Positions 34,580 to 46,500 of a DNA stretch of 64,000 bases are shown here, piece by piece; within the stretch, counting starts at the first letter, position 1, and each line of letters starts with the position of its first letter. This stretch comes from Cylicocyclus nassatus. Lineage: Eukaryota; Nematoda; Chromadorea; Rhabditida; Strongylidae. The position numbers and the translations under genes were made by a program. Location of the stretch: assembly GCA_958299035.1 (NCBI GenBank), contig CATQJL010000223.1, positions 6,685,753 through 6,749,752 on the forward strand, given 5' to 3'. The notes under the pieces are model-generated. The model was not told where the DNA came from. It searched no databases and saw only the letters and a list, made by a program, of their open reading frames with translations.

Positions 34580-36619
34580 GATCGCTGGAAGTCACTTCCA
34601 ATGATGAGGAGTTATTTAAAAGGGTCGGTTTTGAGTCAGATAATCTACGGTTCAATCGAGGTGACTCACCAGACATTGATTTCAATGTTCCTTTCGATTT
34701 TGAACTAGGTTACACAAATCGCAAGTTTTGTATCAACTTGGAGTCAAGCCGATATGGCAAGAAGCTAAAGAAATGTCACAGGAAACATCTAATTCTACTT
34801 ACGCTAAGTTGGGAGAGACATCTATTTCTTTCAGATTGTTTTTTGCTGTGGACCGTCACATCATCTTAGACATAACAGAGTTTAGCGGAATATTTCAAAC
34901 GGAATGGGAGCATCATCTACCTCTAGGTGCTACCTTCGTCAACAGAGGCCGCCCTGACTACATCAGTGTGAACGACCACTACAGCACAAGACTCAGAAAT
35001 GATTTCTTTAGTAAGTCCATACCTTTGCTGGAAGAGTATTGTGCAGTTCCTTGCTTTCTTTCTATTCTACTTTACCCAGCAATGTTAACAGCCTGCGAGA
35101 ATGGCCATATGATTTACGAGCGGACAAAACATTCAAGAGGCTTTACAGGCAACTGGTTTTTCGAAGACAACTGGACATGTCCGAGAAAGAGGAATTGATT
35201 AGTTATTTGCTTTTATTGTAGTGTCTCAGGGCCCGGCACGAGGTCGGCAAATGACAAGCTGGAAATCGTTGGAGCCAAAAAGCAAAGGGAAAATCGTTTT
35301 TGCCGGGTCCGGGGCGGAGCCCCGGAAAAAAATTGGTAGTTCATGCTCGCTACTTATCTTGACATGTTATGTGCCTCAACAGGCGAACACTGGAGTTCGC
35401 TCGCGTCAAACCGCGCCGTCGCTAATTGCCGCAGGCGCGACGTCGCCTAAGCGATGCTATTTGTAACAGCATACATGACTAGTTCTCAATGTATGTGTAA
35501 CGATATGACACCAAATTTTGTATGCGAACGGAGAGAGGCTAGTGGAAACATAGTATGAAAAATTATGAAAAACTTATGTGAACGGAACGAGTAATTAGCA
35601 TTTTTTCCGAGAATTTCGCAAAACTGGTAAATGAAGATGTGAATTCAAACGGCTCGTTTAAACGCGCAGATGAACGATATGGTATGAAACTTGGTAAGTA
35701 AATGCACACGGGCTTGCAGGGCTTAACTGAGGAGTTTCATTGAAAAATTATGTGACTGAAGGTTGTGGCAAACTTTTATCTGAAAATTTTGCGCTACCAA
35801 AGAAATGGAAAAATGGCTCGTTTGCAACGCAGAGGTAACGAAATCGCGCGGGATTCGGTGTGTATATGCGCAATAGGGCTAAGTAATAAAGTATGAAATA
35901 TTATGAAAAACTTATGTGAATGAAGAGTTTCCTTAACTAATTTCCAAATTAGGTCGGCATTTGCCGACCTAATTCCCACCTGAGGTCGGCAAAACTCTCA
36001 ATTCACATAATTTTTTCAAAATTTTCACATAAATCTGTTGTACACCTAAAGTTTACTACATGGTGAAATTTTGGTTCCGAAGCTCCTCCTCTTGTCCTTG
36101 TTAGAGCCCAAAACCGCATCAGCAGCCTAGCTTTCTAAGACGGAAAGCGCGCCCCAGTCAATCGATACGCGCGGGAACGGCGTCTCTCATTCCTATGACT
36201 GCGTTTCTTTGATATTTTCTCATTCCTTAATCATTTTTCTTGCTTATTTTTCTTCCTGTTTCCTATCTTGATACAGCTGAGGAGTAATTTGAGGAATTTG
36301 AGCAATTTGGGCGCTTTTGAGCGCTTTTAGGCGAAGTGTGGCCGGTAATCTCGTCGCACAAGCACAAAACGTCATTTTTGGGCTCAAGGGGGTATTCGTA
36401 AAATTTATTGGGATTAAAGGGGAATTCGTTCTGGAAAACCCCGTTTTCCCACCTCGTGCCGGGCCCTGTAGTGTCTCTATCTCATCCTAACAGGTGTTCA
36501 AATGTGTTCTTGTAATCCCGTCGAGTAATGTCGATTCCGAGAGAACTTCTCAACCGCAAATCGGCTTACAGCTGAAGAGCGAAAAAGCATTTCCACACAA
36601 ACAGTTATGCTGTAATGCA
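34580..36619 (+). other. exon-like segments of an unidentified gene, interrupted by a hAT element
   Basis: After a TTTAG acceptor at 34577-34579 a charged frame runs about 280 bp. An overlapping frame (34704-35007) ends at a good GTAAGT donor. A further segment from 35084 (after CCCAG) gives a basic peptide with LREWPYDLRADKTF. After the hAT insertion, 36494-36619 (42 codons, CAACAG-type acceptor, GTGAGT donor) encodes VFKCVLVIPSSNV and more. The phases of neighbouring segments do not all join, so this may be a decaying gene or several exons of different genes. No family recognised. Confidence 0.3.
35227..36468. mobile_element. non-autonomous hAT element with exact 8-bp target duplication
   Basis: The ends CAGGGCCCGGCACGAGG and CCTCGTGCCGGGCCCTG are perfect inverse copies. 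TAGTGTCT occurs at 35219-35226 and again at 36469-36476, the 8-bp duplication typical of hAT. No transposase frame is present in the 1,242 bp. Related ends are found at 32200 and 37672. Confidence 0.85.
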
Positions 36620-36796
36620 GTGAGTACAGCTATAGAATTTATACTGCGTGCGCAGTTGAATATTTTGCAGTGTACAACAAAATGACCAAGTCTACTTACC
36701 ACATCACCTTCTAAACTTGTCCACCAATGGCTCATTCCTCTCAGTGGGCTCAATCTATCACCCGGTTTTCACTCATTACAGAAATCGTCCGCAACC

Positions 36797-37381
36797 ATGG
36801 CGACTATAAAGGAGGCTTCACTCAACGGTCAGTTCCTTCAGAACTTGTTTATCTCTGTGTCTCACGGATGCGTTCAGGGATAAACACTGTTTTTTGCAGA
36901 GAAGCTGCGTGAAGCAAATACGCTGCGGAACGTGATAGGAACACAAGTTGATGTTGAGGCCCTACTCAATGTATTCGGTGAACAACCGTTACGAGGACCC
37001 TTGCGTGGCAAAGCGGATTTGGAAAACATTCGAAATGATATCATAGCTGTGGAAAAAGCAAAAGCTAAGATATTCACCACTGGCGAATCACATGAAAGTA
37101 AAGAGTGTGGAGCAGACTTTTGTAGTTATGTGCATAAAGCATTGCACACTATCATTGCTACTGTGGTGGTGTTCCTCTCAATTTTTACTTCGATATTTAT
37201 GTTTTGCACACTCACAAACACATCTTTATTTTACTGCATGCTTGTGGACAAGAACCGCATTTACAGTGAGGAAGATAAAAGATTCTTAGGAGAACGTTCT
37301 TTTTGGGATTCTCAGGATCCGTTCTGCTGTGTCATAGCAACTAATCTTCGCTTCCAACATGACCAGATGCAAATCAAGTAG
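36797..37381 (+). CDS. unidentified 170-residue protein with one membrane span
   Basis: Exons 36797-36827 and 36900-37381, joined across a GTCAG...TTTTTGCAG intron in phase. A CATTACAG acceptor 15 bp before the ATG fits a spliced-leader site. The N-terminal half is charged and helical (EKLREANTLRNVIGTQVD and LENIRNDIIAVEKAKAKIF). It is followed by one strongly hydrophobic stretch (TIIATVVVFLSIFTSIFMF, about residues 101-119) and a polar tail ending FQHDQMQIK. The hydrophobic stretch might instead be an unspliced intron, since a GTAAAG donor lies just before it, but no in-phase acceptor closes that model. No homologue recognised. Confidence 0.5.
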
Positions 37382-37564
37382 AGCCATGCCAAGCAACATT
37401 CGTTAATTGCCATTAAGCAAACATATCACGACAGTTTGCTATACGGAACCGATGCCCAAAAATCTTTGTTCTGACCATTCGTATATGTGAATGACTACAA
37501 AAGCCAAGTAGTAACCTATCTTAACACCTGTAACCTACTTGCATTCAGTTTTCCTAAGCATAGC

Positions 37565-37682
37565 TCAAACGTAATTTTTTTTTTCGGGGCTCCTCCCCTG
37601 ACCCCGCAAAAACGAGGTCCCCTTTGCTTTTAACCTCGAAAACGAAGTCCAGTTTAACCCAAAACTGACTGTGCCAGGCCCT
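37565..37682. repeat. hAT-end-like fragment
   Basis: CGGGGCTCC...CCCCGCAAAAACGAGGTCCCC and the terminal TGCCAGGCCCTG resemble the hAT element's left end in inverse orientation (CAGGGCCCGGCA, CCGGGGCGGAGCC). Only one end is present. Confidence 0.45.
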
Positions 37683-37828
37683 GATACAGACATTCTGGTT
37701 TATATATAAGATAAGTAACTTCCAAGAATTTTGCGACCCATTCCTGGGGGGTGAGGGAGGAAGAAAAAATGATGTCAACAGAAGAAATGATTTTAGAATG
37801 AAGAGAAGGATATGCTGTACTATTACGC

Positions 37829-38815
37829 TGATGCATAATTCCTGCACCAAAATAGGTACAGACCGCAATAACTCGGAGTAATCCTATATCCCAAGTAGGA
37901 TTCGATATATCATTTGATAGCGCAAACCTAGCTCTACAAGATATTGCTCAAACTACACCAGCTTTGATCCACGCGAAGTTTTGAGCCAAAAACTGAAAAA
38001 AAACCATGCGTCCGAAAACCTTAAGAAAGATCTTTAAAAATTGTAACATCGTTCAAAAAGCTCATACAAATTTTCTTTCTTGCTCACGCGTGGATGTCCC
38101 ATGTAAGACATTTATCTGTGCGGTTGCTGTATTTTTTTCTCAACTAGGCGATGAAAAAACGAAGTTTTTTGAAGTTTTTCATGTTTTTGCCAAATTAGTG
38201 CTGAGATGTTCTAGTATTAACAGTTGTATAGTACATGCCGTTAGCAGTGAAACTTTACATTTTCAGCCTTCTAGAACTGCTAGTTCGCGAGAAATAACGA
38301 ATCTAGCTCTCCCTATCCAAATTTTTCTTGCCTAGTTGCTAAAAATCCGATATTTCTCGTAAACCAGCTGCTCTAAAGTGCTGAAAATTCACATTCACGC
38401 TTCTAAGGTCCTATAGTATACAACTGTCAGTGCTAGAACATCTCAGCATTGTTTTGGAAAAAACATGAAAAACTTCGTTTTCTCATCGTCTAGTTGAGAA
38501 AAAAAAATACAGCATCCGCATAAATAAATGTCTTACGTGGAACGTCTACGCGTGAGCAAGAAAGAAAATTTGTATGATCTTTTTGAACGAAGTTATAATT
38601 TTTTTAAGATCTGTCTTAAGGCTTTCGGACGCATGGTTTTTTTTTCAGTTTTTGGCTCAAAACTTCGCGTGGATCAAAGCTGGTGTAAATATTTGAGCAA
38701 TATCTTGTAGAGCTAGGTTTGCGCTATCAAATGATATATCGAATCCTACTTGGGATATAGGATTATTCCGAGTTATTGCGGTCTGTACCTATTTTGGTGC
38801 TGGAATTATGCATCA
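37829..38815. mobile_element. 987-bp full-length foldback element
   Basis: TGATGCATAATTCC and GGAATTATGCATCA end two arms that are inverse copies along nearly their whole length, for example CGCAATAACTCGGAGTAATCC against its inverse, and TTTTGAGCCAAAAACTGA against its inverse. The centre is near 38340. No target duplication was found. Confidence 0.7.
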
Positions 38816-38823
38816 ACCTAATA

Positions 38824-39772
38824 TTAGGTTGTTACATAAGTCTTGTTACATTTAACTTTTAACGGCGACAAGTCATACACCTCACAGTCTTTACAGGGCT
38901 CCAAGGTACCATTCGATAGAGCAAAGCAAGCTCTACAATAAGGTCTGCAGAAGTTCGCACCAGCTCTGACCCACCGTAAGTTTGTATCCAAAATCTAAGT
39001 AGTACTGAAAATTCGAAAATCGCGAAAATTTCATATCTTTGTTCAGAAAAATCCTGACAGTTTCCAACTTGCTCGCAAAAATTGTCCATATATCAAACAC
39101 TCATATGTACCGTTGCTGTATTTATTCCTTATCTAGAAACCGAGAAAAGGAAAAATTTTTAGTTTTTACAAAAACGAAGCTATGCTGTTTCTATTTATGC
39201 AGCTGTATGCTACAAGCCCTTAGAAGTATAACCGTGAATTTCCAGCTCTCCGGAAGCCCTAGTTTTCGAAAATTACCTAATTTAGCATTGAATACCTAAG
39301 GGGGAGAAGCTAAATTTGGTATATTGCAAAAACCAGGGCTTCTGGAAAGCTGAAAATTTACGGTTATACTTGTAAGGGCTTGTAGTATGCAGCTACATGA
39401 ATATGAACAGCATAGCTTCATTTTTGTAAAAACTTAAAAAATTTTCCTTTTCTCGATTTCTAGGTAAGGAAAAAAATACAGCAACGGTACATATGAGTGT
39501 TTGATATAGTGGACAATTTTTGTGAGCAAGTTGGAGATTCGTAGGATTTTTCTGAACAAAGATATGAATTTTTCGCGATTTTTGAGTCTTCAGTACTACT
39601 CAGATCTTGACTGCAACCTTACGGTGGGTCGGAGCTGGTGCGAACTTCTGCAGACCATATTGTAGAGCTTGCTTTGCTCTATCGAATGGTGCCTTGGAGC
39701 CCTGTAAAGACTATGAGGTGTATGACTTGTCGCCGTTAGAAGTTAAGTGTAAAGACTTATGTAACAACCTAA
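38824..39772. mobile_element. mariner-type foldback, TA target duplication
   Basis: TTAGGTTGTTACATAAG and CTTATGTAACAACCTAA end the element, flanked by TA on both sides. The arms match along almost the full 949 bp, so a transcript would fold into a long duplex. The terminal sequence resembles mariner inverted repeats. No transposase. Confidence 0.75.
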
Positions 39773-39839
39773 TATTTCCACAAAGGCTGCTTTACCCATC
39801 GTCAAAGAATCATGAAACATTAGAAGTTTGGAGGATCCG

Positions 39840-39970
39840 ACGTGTACGATGGAAAGAATTAATGCAAGGTATTCAGCGACGACGACCAAGAAGATTGTGG
39901 CCGAAGCGAGGGACAGGGATCAATGGAGACTTGTGTAGGGCCCGCACGTCACGTGAGGACGCATCTAAGT
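39840..39970 (+). pseudogene. 3' tail relic of an RTE-type retrotransposon
   Basis: A frame reads KKIVAEARDRDQWRL, then a stop, then GPHV, matching the conserved C-terminal tail of nematode RTE polyproteins (ARDRxxW...GPH) from memory. Only the last part of the protein is present and it has in-frame stops. Confidence 0.4.
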
Positions 39971-40033
39971 ATCTAAGTAAGTTATTCAGCGCTATCGGAT
40001 GGCCTACGATTCTTCCACTTCCAAAATCCGAAT

Positions 40034-40447
40034 ATGCATATGTACTGTTCAGCAGAGATGATCGTGGGAAACATGATGTTTACAGCTAACATGCAAACTT
40101 CATGTTTTATTAAGATGCGCACCCATGGACTGTATACGTCGGTAGTGGATGGGAATGACGTGCATGACTTACAGCCTGACGCTACAAGAAAAACAGTCAT
40201 ACGCGATCCATCTTCTTGTACTCGCGATTGCACGAGGCAAGCAGCGTTGCAACGCCCTGATATACCCCACTTACATGAGCTTATGAAAAATCTCAGTTCA
40301 TACAATACCTCAATACAATTTGGTACGAGGGACCTTTCAAGAACATATGGAACAAGTGAGGAATCGAAGACATTCAAACCACAAGCGCAGCAGAAGCCTT
40401 CCATAGGTAAGCGCGTAAAAGTCTCGCACACTGCAACACATGAATAG
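40034..40447 (+). other. protein-like open frame, unidentified
   Basis: A 137-codon plus-strand frame with a polar, protein-like composition (LQPDATRKTVIRDPSSC, LHELMKNLSSYN) ends in a basic tail. It lies between two mariner foldbacks. No splice structure or family was recognised. An antisense frame of similar length is considered a shadow. Confidence 0.25.
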
Positions 40448-40541
40448 TTTAGGAATGCTAAAATGTTACCCTTTGATGTCTAACTGTTGAATTTATGCAG
40501 CTGCAATACTGAAGCCACTACACGACTATCTAGCTAATATA

Positions 40542-41251
40542 TTAGGTTGGCCCGAAAGTTCTTTCGCACCAAATTCAAAAATTCATAACGTCCGATTTTT
40601 CCAACCGATTTGACGCTTTTATTTTTTCGTGAAATTGTAAGCCGTGCTCTTTATAAAGACATCTTAGCTGCTTACTAATGATCATCTGTTGCATAGATAG
40701 GAGCGATAGAAGAAAATTGGTCAAAATTAGAATTTTTCGTGTAGGGTCATAAAAACTCGGAAACTTGCAACAAAAAATCGGAGCAGTCAGTTTTATGGGT
40801 TCTATTACCTGCTCTTTCTAACAGCGCAAAGTTTGTGCTGATTGAGCGTTTCTATGAAAAGTTACGATTTGCCTGAAAAATGCCAAAATAAATCAAATTC
40901 GCCCTTTTCTATTGCTCGCTCGAAAATCATAACTTTTCATAGAGACGCTCAATCAGCACAAACTTTGCGCTGTTAGAAAGAGCAGGTAACAGAACCCATA
41001 AAACTGACTGCTCCGATTTTTGTTGCAAGTTTCCGATTTTTTATGACCCTACACGAAAAATTCTAATTTTGACCAATTTTCTTTTATCGCTCCTATCTAT
41101 GCAACAGATGATCATTAGTAAGCAGCTAAGATGTCTTTATAAAGAGCACGGCTTACAATTTCACGAAAAAATAAAAGCGTCAAATCGGTTGGAAAAATCG
41201 GAGGTTATGAATTTTTGAATTTGGTGCGAAAGAACTTTCGGGCCAGCCTAA
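40542..41251. mobile_element. mariner-type full foldback, TA target duplication
   Basis: TTAGGTTGGCCCGAAAGTTC and its inverse ending CAGCCTAA bound 710 bp, with TA at 40540-40541 and 41252-41253. The two arms are almost perfect inverse copies from end to centre. The end sequence is a mariner inverted repeat (TTAGGTTGGC...). Non-coding. Confidence 0.85.
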
Positions 41252-41542
41252 TATAATGAAACATAAGCGGAATTCAAAAATCTGCAAATAGCGGGAAACC
41301 GCGTGGCGGTCCCGAAGCGTGCAGATGCAATCTGGCACCTTCAATTTCTTTCTCACTAGTACAATGTAACTTATTTCAAACCTCAGACACTTCTAAAACG
41401 TTAAAAAGTACTAGATAAGGGCTTTTTGATGCCCCAGTTAGCAAAAAAAATTCTCTTAACATGCACCAGTTAGCAAAAAAATGAAACTTTCTTCCTATCA
41501 AACCAACTTTCCACAGTCACTCACTGACTGTTCGGAAATGAA

Positions 41543-42253
41543 CTCAAGATTTCAGATTTTGACGGAAAGGCAACGGAGTTTGACTCCTTCTGGGAACTAT
41601 TTAAAGAATTAGTTCACAAACAACCTTACTCTAATATTGAAAAGTTATCAATATTACTGAATCGTTGTAAAGGAGATGCTGCTAAAACGCTAAAAATGAT
41701 ACCACGAACAGGCAACTCTTACGAAGAAGCGGTAAACCAACTTAAGCTGCAATACCAAGACGCAAAAAGAACTACTATGACAATGATACGCCAACTAAAG
41801 AACATGAAACAGGCAAAAGACGACGCTAGATCGCTCAGAAATACACTCAGTGACATTGAAACAATCATCGCAACTCTTCGTAGGAATGGCGAGTTCGTGG
41901 ACACCACGCAAATGTCGAGTATGGTAATCGATACATTTCCCAAGACAATACAAGAAAAAATTCTATAGAAAGAATTTGATTCGGGCAAAGAGTGGAATAC
42001 GGCAGATTTCATAGCAAATATAGCCCTCATCGTGAAAAGGCGTGAGCATCTGGAAAACCGTACCCAAGAGGAAAAACCACGATACTCCATGTTTACGTTG
42101 AATACCAAGGGTTATTCACGATGTATTGGTTGTTACAAAAACCATTACTTCAAAAATTGCACTCAATATAAAACACCTTCACAAAAGATAGAGCGTCTCA
42201 AGGCAACACTTCAACTACACATTGTTATTGTCCGTAAGACGGCAAAAATTTGA
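41543..42253 (+). pseudogene. BEL/Pao retrotransposon gag fragment
   Basis: A frame with FDGKATEFDSFWELFKELVH, LSILLNRCKGDAAKTL, MIPRTGNSYEEAV and a CCHC-type knuckle (CIGCYKNHYFKNC) matches nematode BEL/Pao gag. One in-frame TAG at 41966-41968 breaks it, after which the same frame continues. No protease, reverse transcriptase or LTR is next to it, so it is a truncated dead copy. Confidence 0.75.
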
Positions 42254-43525
42254 AGCATTCAATATATTCCTTATGGCTGCTTATGTTATTTGCATTAGTG
42301 AGTAGTAACGCTTACTCTTATCGACATCATTATTGCTTGCTTAATTACTAGTTAGTTTGTAATAAAAAACGTTAGTATAAATCAAATATTGTCTCCTTCT
42401 GCAATAATTCAAATTTCACCCATATACAAGGGAAAACAAAACACAAACACATGAACAAACAAGCAAAAAACAATACGAAAAAAAAGAAAAAAATCAAACT
42501 CAGAGGTAATTAGAATTATAGAAGCTGTCACCGCGATTAGATCGGATCACTGGCCACAGCCACGCGACGCGACAGGAGATAAACTTCATTAACATAATAT
42601 GATATTGTTAATAGTGTATAGGTTACTATGTGTTTTTCTTTCAATGTATCCATTTACACACATGAAAAATTTTTTTCTCTTTTCTCGCGCGGAGTGTCAT
42701 GACTCTCGCGATCATGATTCCAATGAAGAACACGGTACTGCGTGCCTCATCATAGTTCATGAACATTACGACTTATCTGTGAATTATGTTTTGAGAGAGC
42801 CGCAGGGCTCTTAAGGGGGAGCCGGGGTTCAAAGGGAACGATACGGCCTATTTCGACGAGGAGCCCGAAGGTAATCTTCTCAGGCAACTTATGTTCTCTG
42901 GTTCTTGTAAACTCTCTTTTACCTTGTGTGAGCAATAAAGGATATTCGAGACATTCGCGTACTTCAAATCTCCATCGTGCCGCTTCGCGGTACGAACACA
43001 ACTCCTCACTCCTTTCCAACCATTTTCACCGTCATTCCTTCTTAGCTGGAGAAGCGCATTATTTGGAAAAAGCATGTGCTAGGTTCAAGGCGATTCAGCG
43101 GTTTAATTAATTTCTATCGGTTATCACAACTTATCCTTAACTCTTCTTGTAGATGATGCTGGCAATAATTTGGCTCCTTTATTGCATGAAACACACTGTG
43201 TGTATCAGAACTCCTTTCTAGTATTTTTATAATGAATTGCTTCTTGGAAAGAACAAGACTACTTATTTTATTGTTTGAAAGTTCAGCGGTAGATGTGCAA
43301 CACTTAGCCATCAACTACAACTTTATAAAAATTTCAAATGATGTAAAGCCGTAATAAAAGCTCACTCGTTATTCATTGGTACATTTTCAAAACATCTCTC
43401 TAGGGTATTATGGCACAACAACAACATACGTAATCGAAAAGATGTAAGGAGATACTGCTCACTGATAGCAAACTGGCACATGGACATGTACGGTAATACA
43501 TAAGTATTAGAAGTTCGGCAGATTT
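42254..43525. other. 3' flank of the four-TM gene, no other gene recognised
   Basis: Several short frames on both strands (42599-43110) have no splice or family support. The 3' UTR of the minus-strand gene presumably lies at the right side of this stretch. Confidence 0.35.
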
Positions 43526-46500
43526 TTACGAACATGAACAAGTTCGCTTCACACAAAGAGCGGCAGAGATTAGGTTGAGGAATACTGAAAATACAATTTA
43601 AAGGCAAAGATCATACATTGGCATTCATTTTAACTCACTTTCGATACCAGCAACGACGAATTGAACCGAATTGACGGCTACTCCCACCTTCAACTGATAC
43701 AGACACTTGGAAAAATCGTATTGGTACAAGTGCGAGAATATGTACCGAAGTCTGAAATGCTTAAGTTTGAGCATTGCTTCTATAGCTTTACTTCAAAAGT
43801 TCTTTCGAGATCAAAAAATGCCGAAGGGACCACGATATAACGTACGCTGGCAGCACTATTGAGCGAAGTCGGGATCCCATCTTTTCCCAACATAAGATGG
43901 AATTTATTGTGAAAAACTTTTACGCCAACCTCTTCGCCAACCTGTCACCAACGCCAGTGTCAACGCCTGTTGTTTCCAATGGAAAAAAACGACCACAGAT
44001 TCTACCTGCTCAAGTGCTGCTATTCCAGACTATGAAGACGTTCACGGCTTCAGGACCAGACAACCTCCGTTGAACTTTGCGAGTCGGTGGACACCGCCTA
44101 CACGTGATATAGAAGGAAAGGACAACTGACCAAGGGAATATCTCAAGAACCGTCTTTCTGTCCAAGAGGAGCGAACGGGAGGGACTTAGAAACATCCAAT
44201 ATTTCTGCCGAATACACTACAAGATTTCCACCAAGATTATCCTTGCCCACATATTAAGGCATTAGATGAAGCCTAACCTCAGGAACAAGCTGGTCTCGAA
44301 AGGAATTTGCTGCAAACCGTCTGTCACACAAAAATGGTTTCGTTCTACGTTTGCCAGGAATACCGACTGTCTCCTGACCTGACCTTCGTCTACTCGAGAA
44401 AGCCCCTTTGACAGCATCGCAACGCCATCCTGTCTGTGATATTCGATCACGGAGTAGACTCAGCTTATGTGAGGACACTGGCCAACAGCGATGCAGCTCC
44501 AACGCTTCCTGACCATCGTAATTGGAAAAGGGGACCGACACGACGGCACAATTCCGAGGCATCGTCGACGACATCGTCCTCTTCTCGAACAGTATCACGA
44601 AGCGGAGACGAAGGTCTTGAAATAGCTCAACAAAGTAGGGAAAAAGATCGGGCTGCGAGTAAATCGGTGGAAGACTCAGTTCAAAAAAAAAAACGCCCCT
44701 TGTGTAAATGCGCGAATGGAATCGAAAGGTGCTCATATAATGGAGATGTGATCTAACTAACGTGTATCTTGGACGCTCATTGAAGCGATTTGAAGAAAGA
44801 TATTGATAGAAGAAGAAGAGCAGCCTGGCCCGCCTTCGAGCTTCCACCTGTTCGGTTCAACCTTCTCCCGCGGCTTTGTTACTCAACCGACTTGGGCCGA
44901 AACTGCATCCGGGTCGAAAGCGCTACGGAGATCACCCACAGAGTGCTTGAGCGCCGTCGTCTGAAAATGACCTGATATAATCAACAACATCTTTTCAGAC
45001 TTTGTAGTACGGATATGAGAGGAATGTCCCGTCTTTGTGACCCAGCGGGATACGCTGCGAAGGCAAAACATTGATGGGCCGCTGGTCACTTTATGTGAAA
45101 AAGAGAATGACAGATGGACCTTGAGAACACTGGATCAAATTTTTCGCGACGCGAAACGTTAACGAGGAAAGCCCATCAACGAGGTGGACAGAGTGTTTGT
45201 GGAACTGATGGATTAGCTGAGAAATCAACTGAATATGAATTACGCTCCTGAACTTGCAGATGCGCCACCAATGACCACCCAGAAGATTGTGGATGTGAGA
45301 AGCTAGGGGAGATATGGCAACTTCCGTGCTATGACATGCACGCTGCGTGAGCACAGGCCACCTAAAGTTTTGCCAATGATAAGCTTCTTTGCCGATCAGC
45401 TCAAGAGCAACGCTAGAGTCACGTGCTGCCTTCGCGGGCGTACCGCTTGAGCGTTCAAATCTGCGGCACCGTCCGGGGAGACAGTCTTTTCGCACGGGCG
45501 GTCTCAAGCGCCACTCTAACTTTGACTTGTCTTAACACGTCGCGCACCCCGCAAACCTTTCCTCCCCTTACTCTGCTTGGGGAAGCCGCCGCAGAACGTG
45601 TCGAACGCGGCGGTAGTCCTGTGTGGAAAGCATAACGGTCGTGCGAATGCCCTATTCCAGATCCGTGATCGCTGCGCTATGCCCACGCTCTAAGGATGCG
45701 TAGCTACTACGGAAAAGGGAACACGTGGTTGCCACTGATTGTAAGCATTTGAGTATTTGACACTGAACAAAAATGAAAAGGGATTGCGATTGATTGTAAA
45801 GAAACTTGTCGTAAGTGACAGTTACGACAGTGGCATTTGGGGAAAGATGTGGGCGGTTTCTCAGGAAGCTATGGACGCAATTTAGAGAATTTTTTCGGCT
45901 CGCCTGCACCTGGTTGCATCATGCTCTCCTAGAAGGCAAAATGCTTCATCTCTTTCGATGCGCGGATGATGGTATGTGCCGACGAGTGCCCAGTTTCTGC
46001 AAAAAGTATTGAACGTTTATGGAGAAATTGACAGTAACGCTTACCGGGCACTTAACCCTCCACTGACGAGACAGATCATGACTGATACCAAGGATAAAAC
46101 CAAATGAGTCGTATAGAGGTTGATTGTGCCAACCTTAGCAGCTACAATTCCTACCTGCAATATACATTTGGATAGAAATACTAACTGAACAGCTATAGGC
46201 GTTTCGTGGCACGCAGAGACTGGACGCAGCCACTGCCGATTGAGACAGTTCGTGTTAGAAAGAGGCGGCAGAGAGTAAGAGGGTCATAGTGCGCTTCGAT
46301 CTGAGAGACGCCGACAGCGTCCGCAGCGACGCCCTGCCTCTGCGCGCGATGACTCGCCTATATAAAACGAACATACCAATGCGTTAACTATAAATATTAC
46401 GGAAGTCCATATCGCTGAGTAGTATGGACAGTATTCAGCGGTTTCAAGGAGACACCAGATACCCCCTCCCAGGATAACGGCTACAAATTAAAAATCTTGT

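Noticed and set aside
39982..40431. 149-codon minus-strand frame
   Set aside because: Antisense to a more protein-like plus-strand frame; Cys/Phe/Trp-heavy composition suggests a shadow.
41719..42108. 129-codon minus-strand frame
   Set aside because: Antisense shadow of the BEL/Pao gag relic.
44254..44847. 197-codon minus-strand frame
   Set aside because: Antisense to the RTE reverse-transcriptase relic, whose motifs read on the plus strand.
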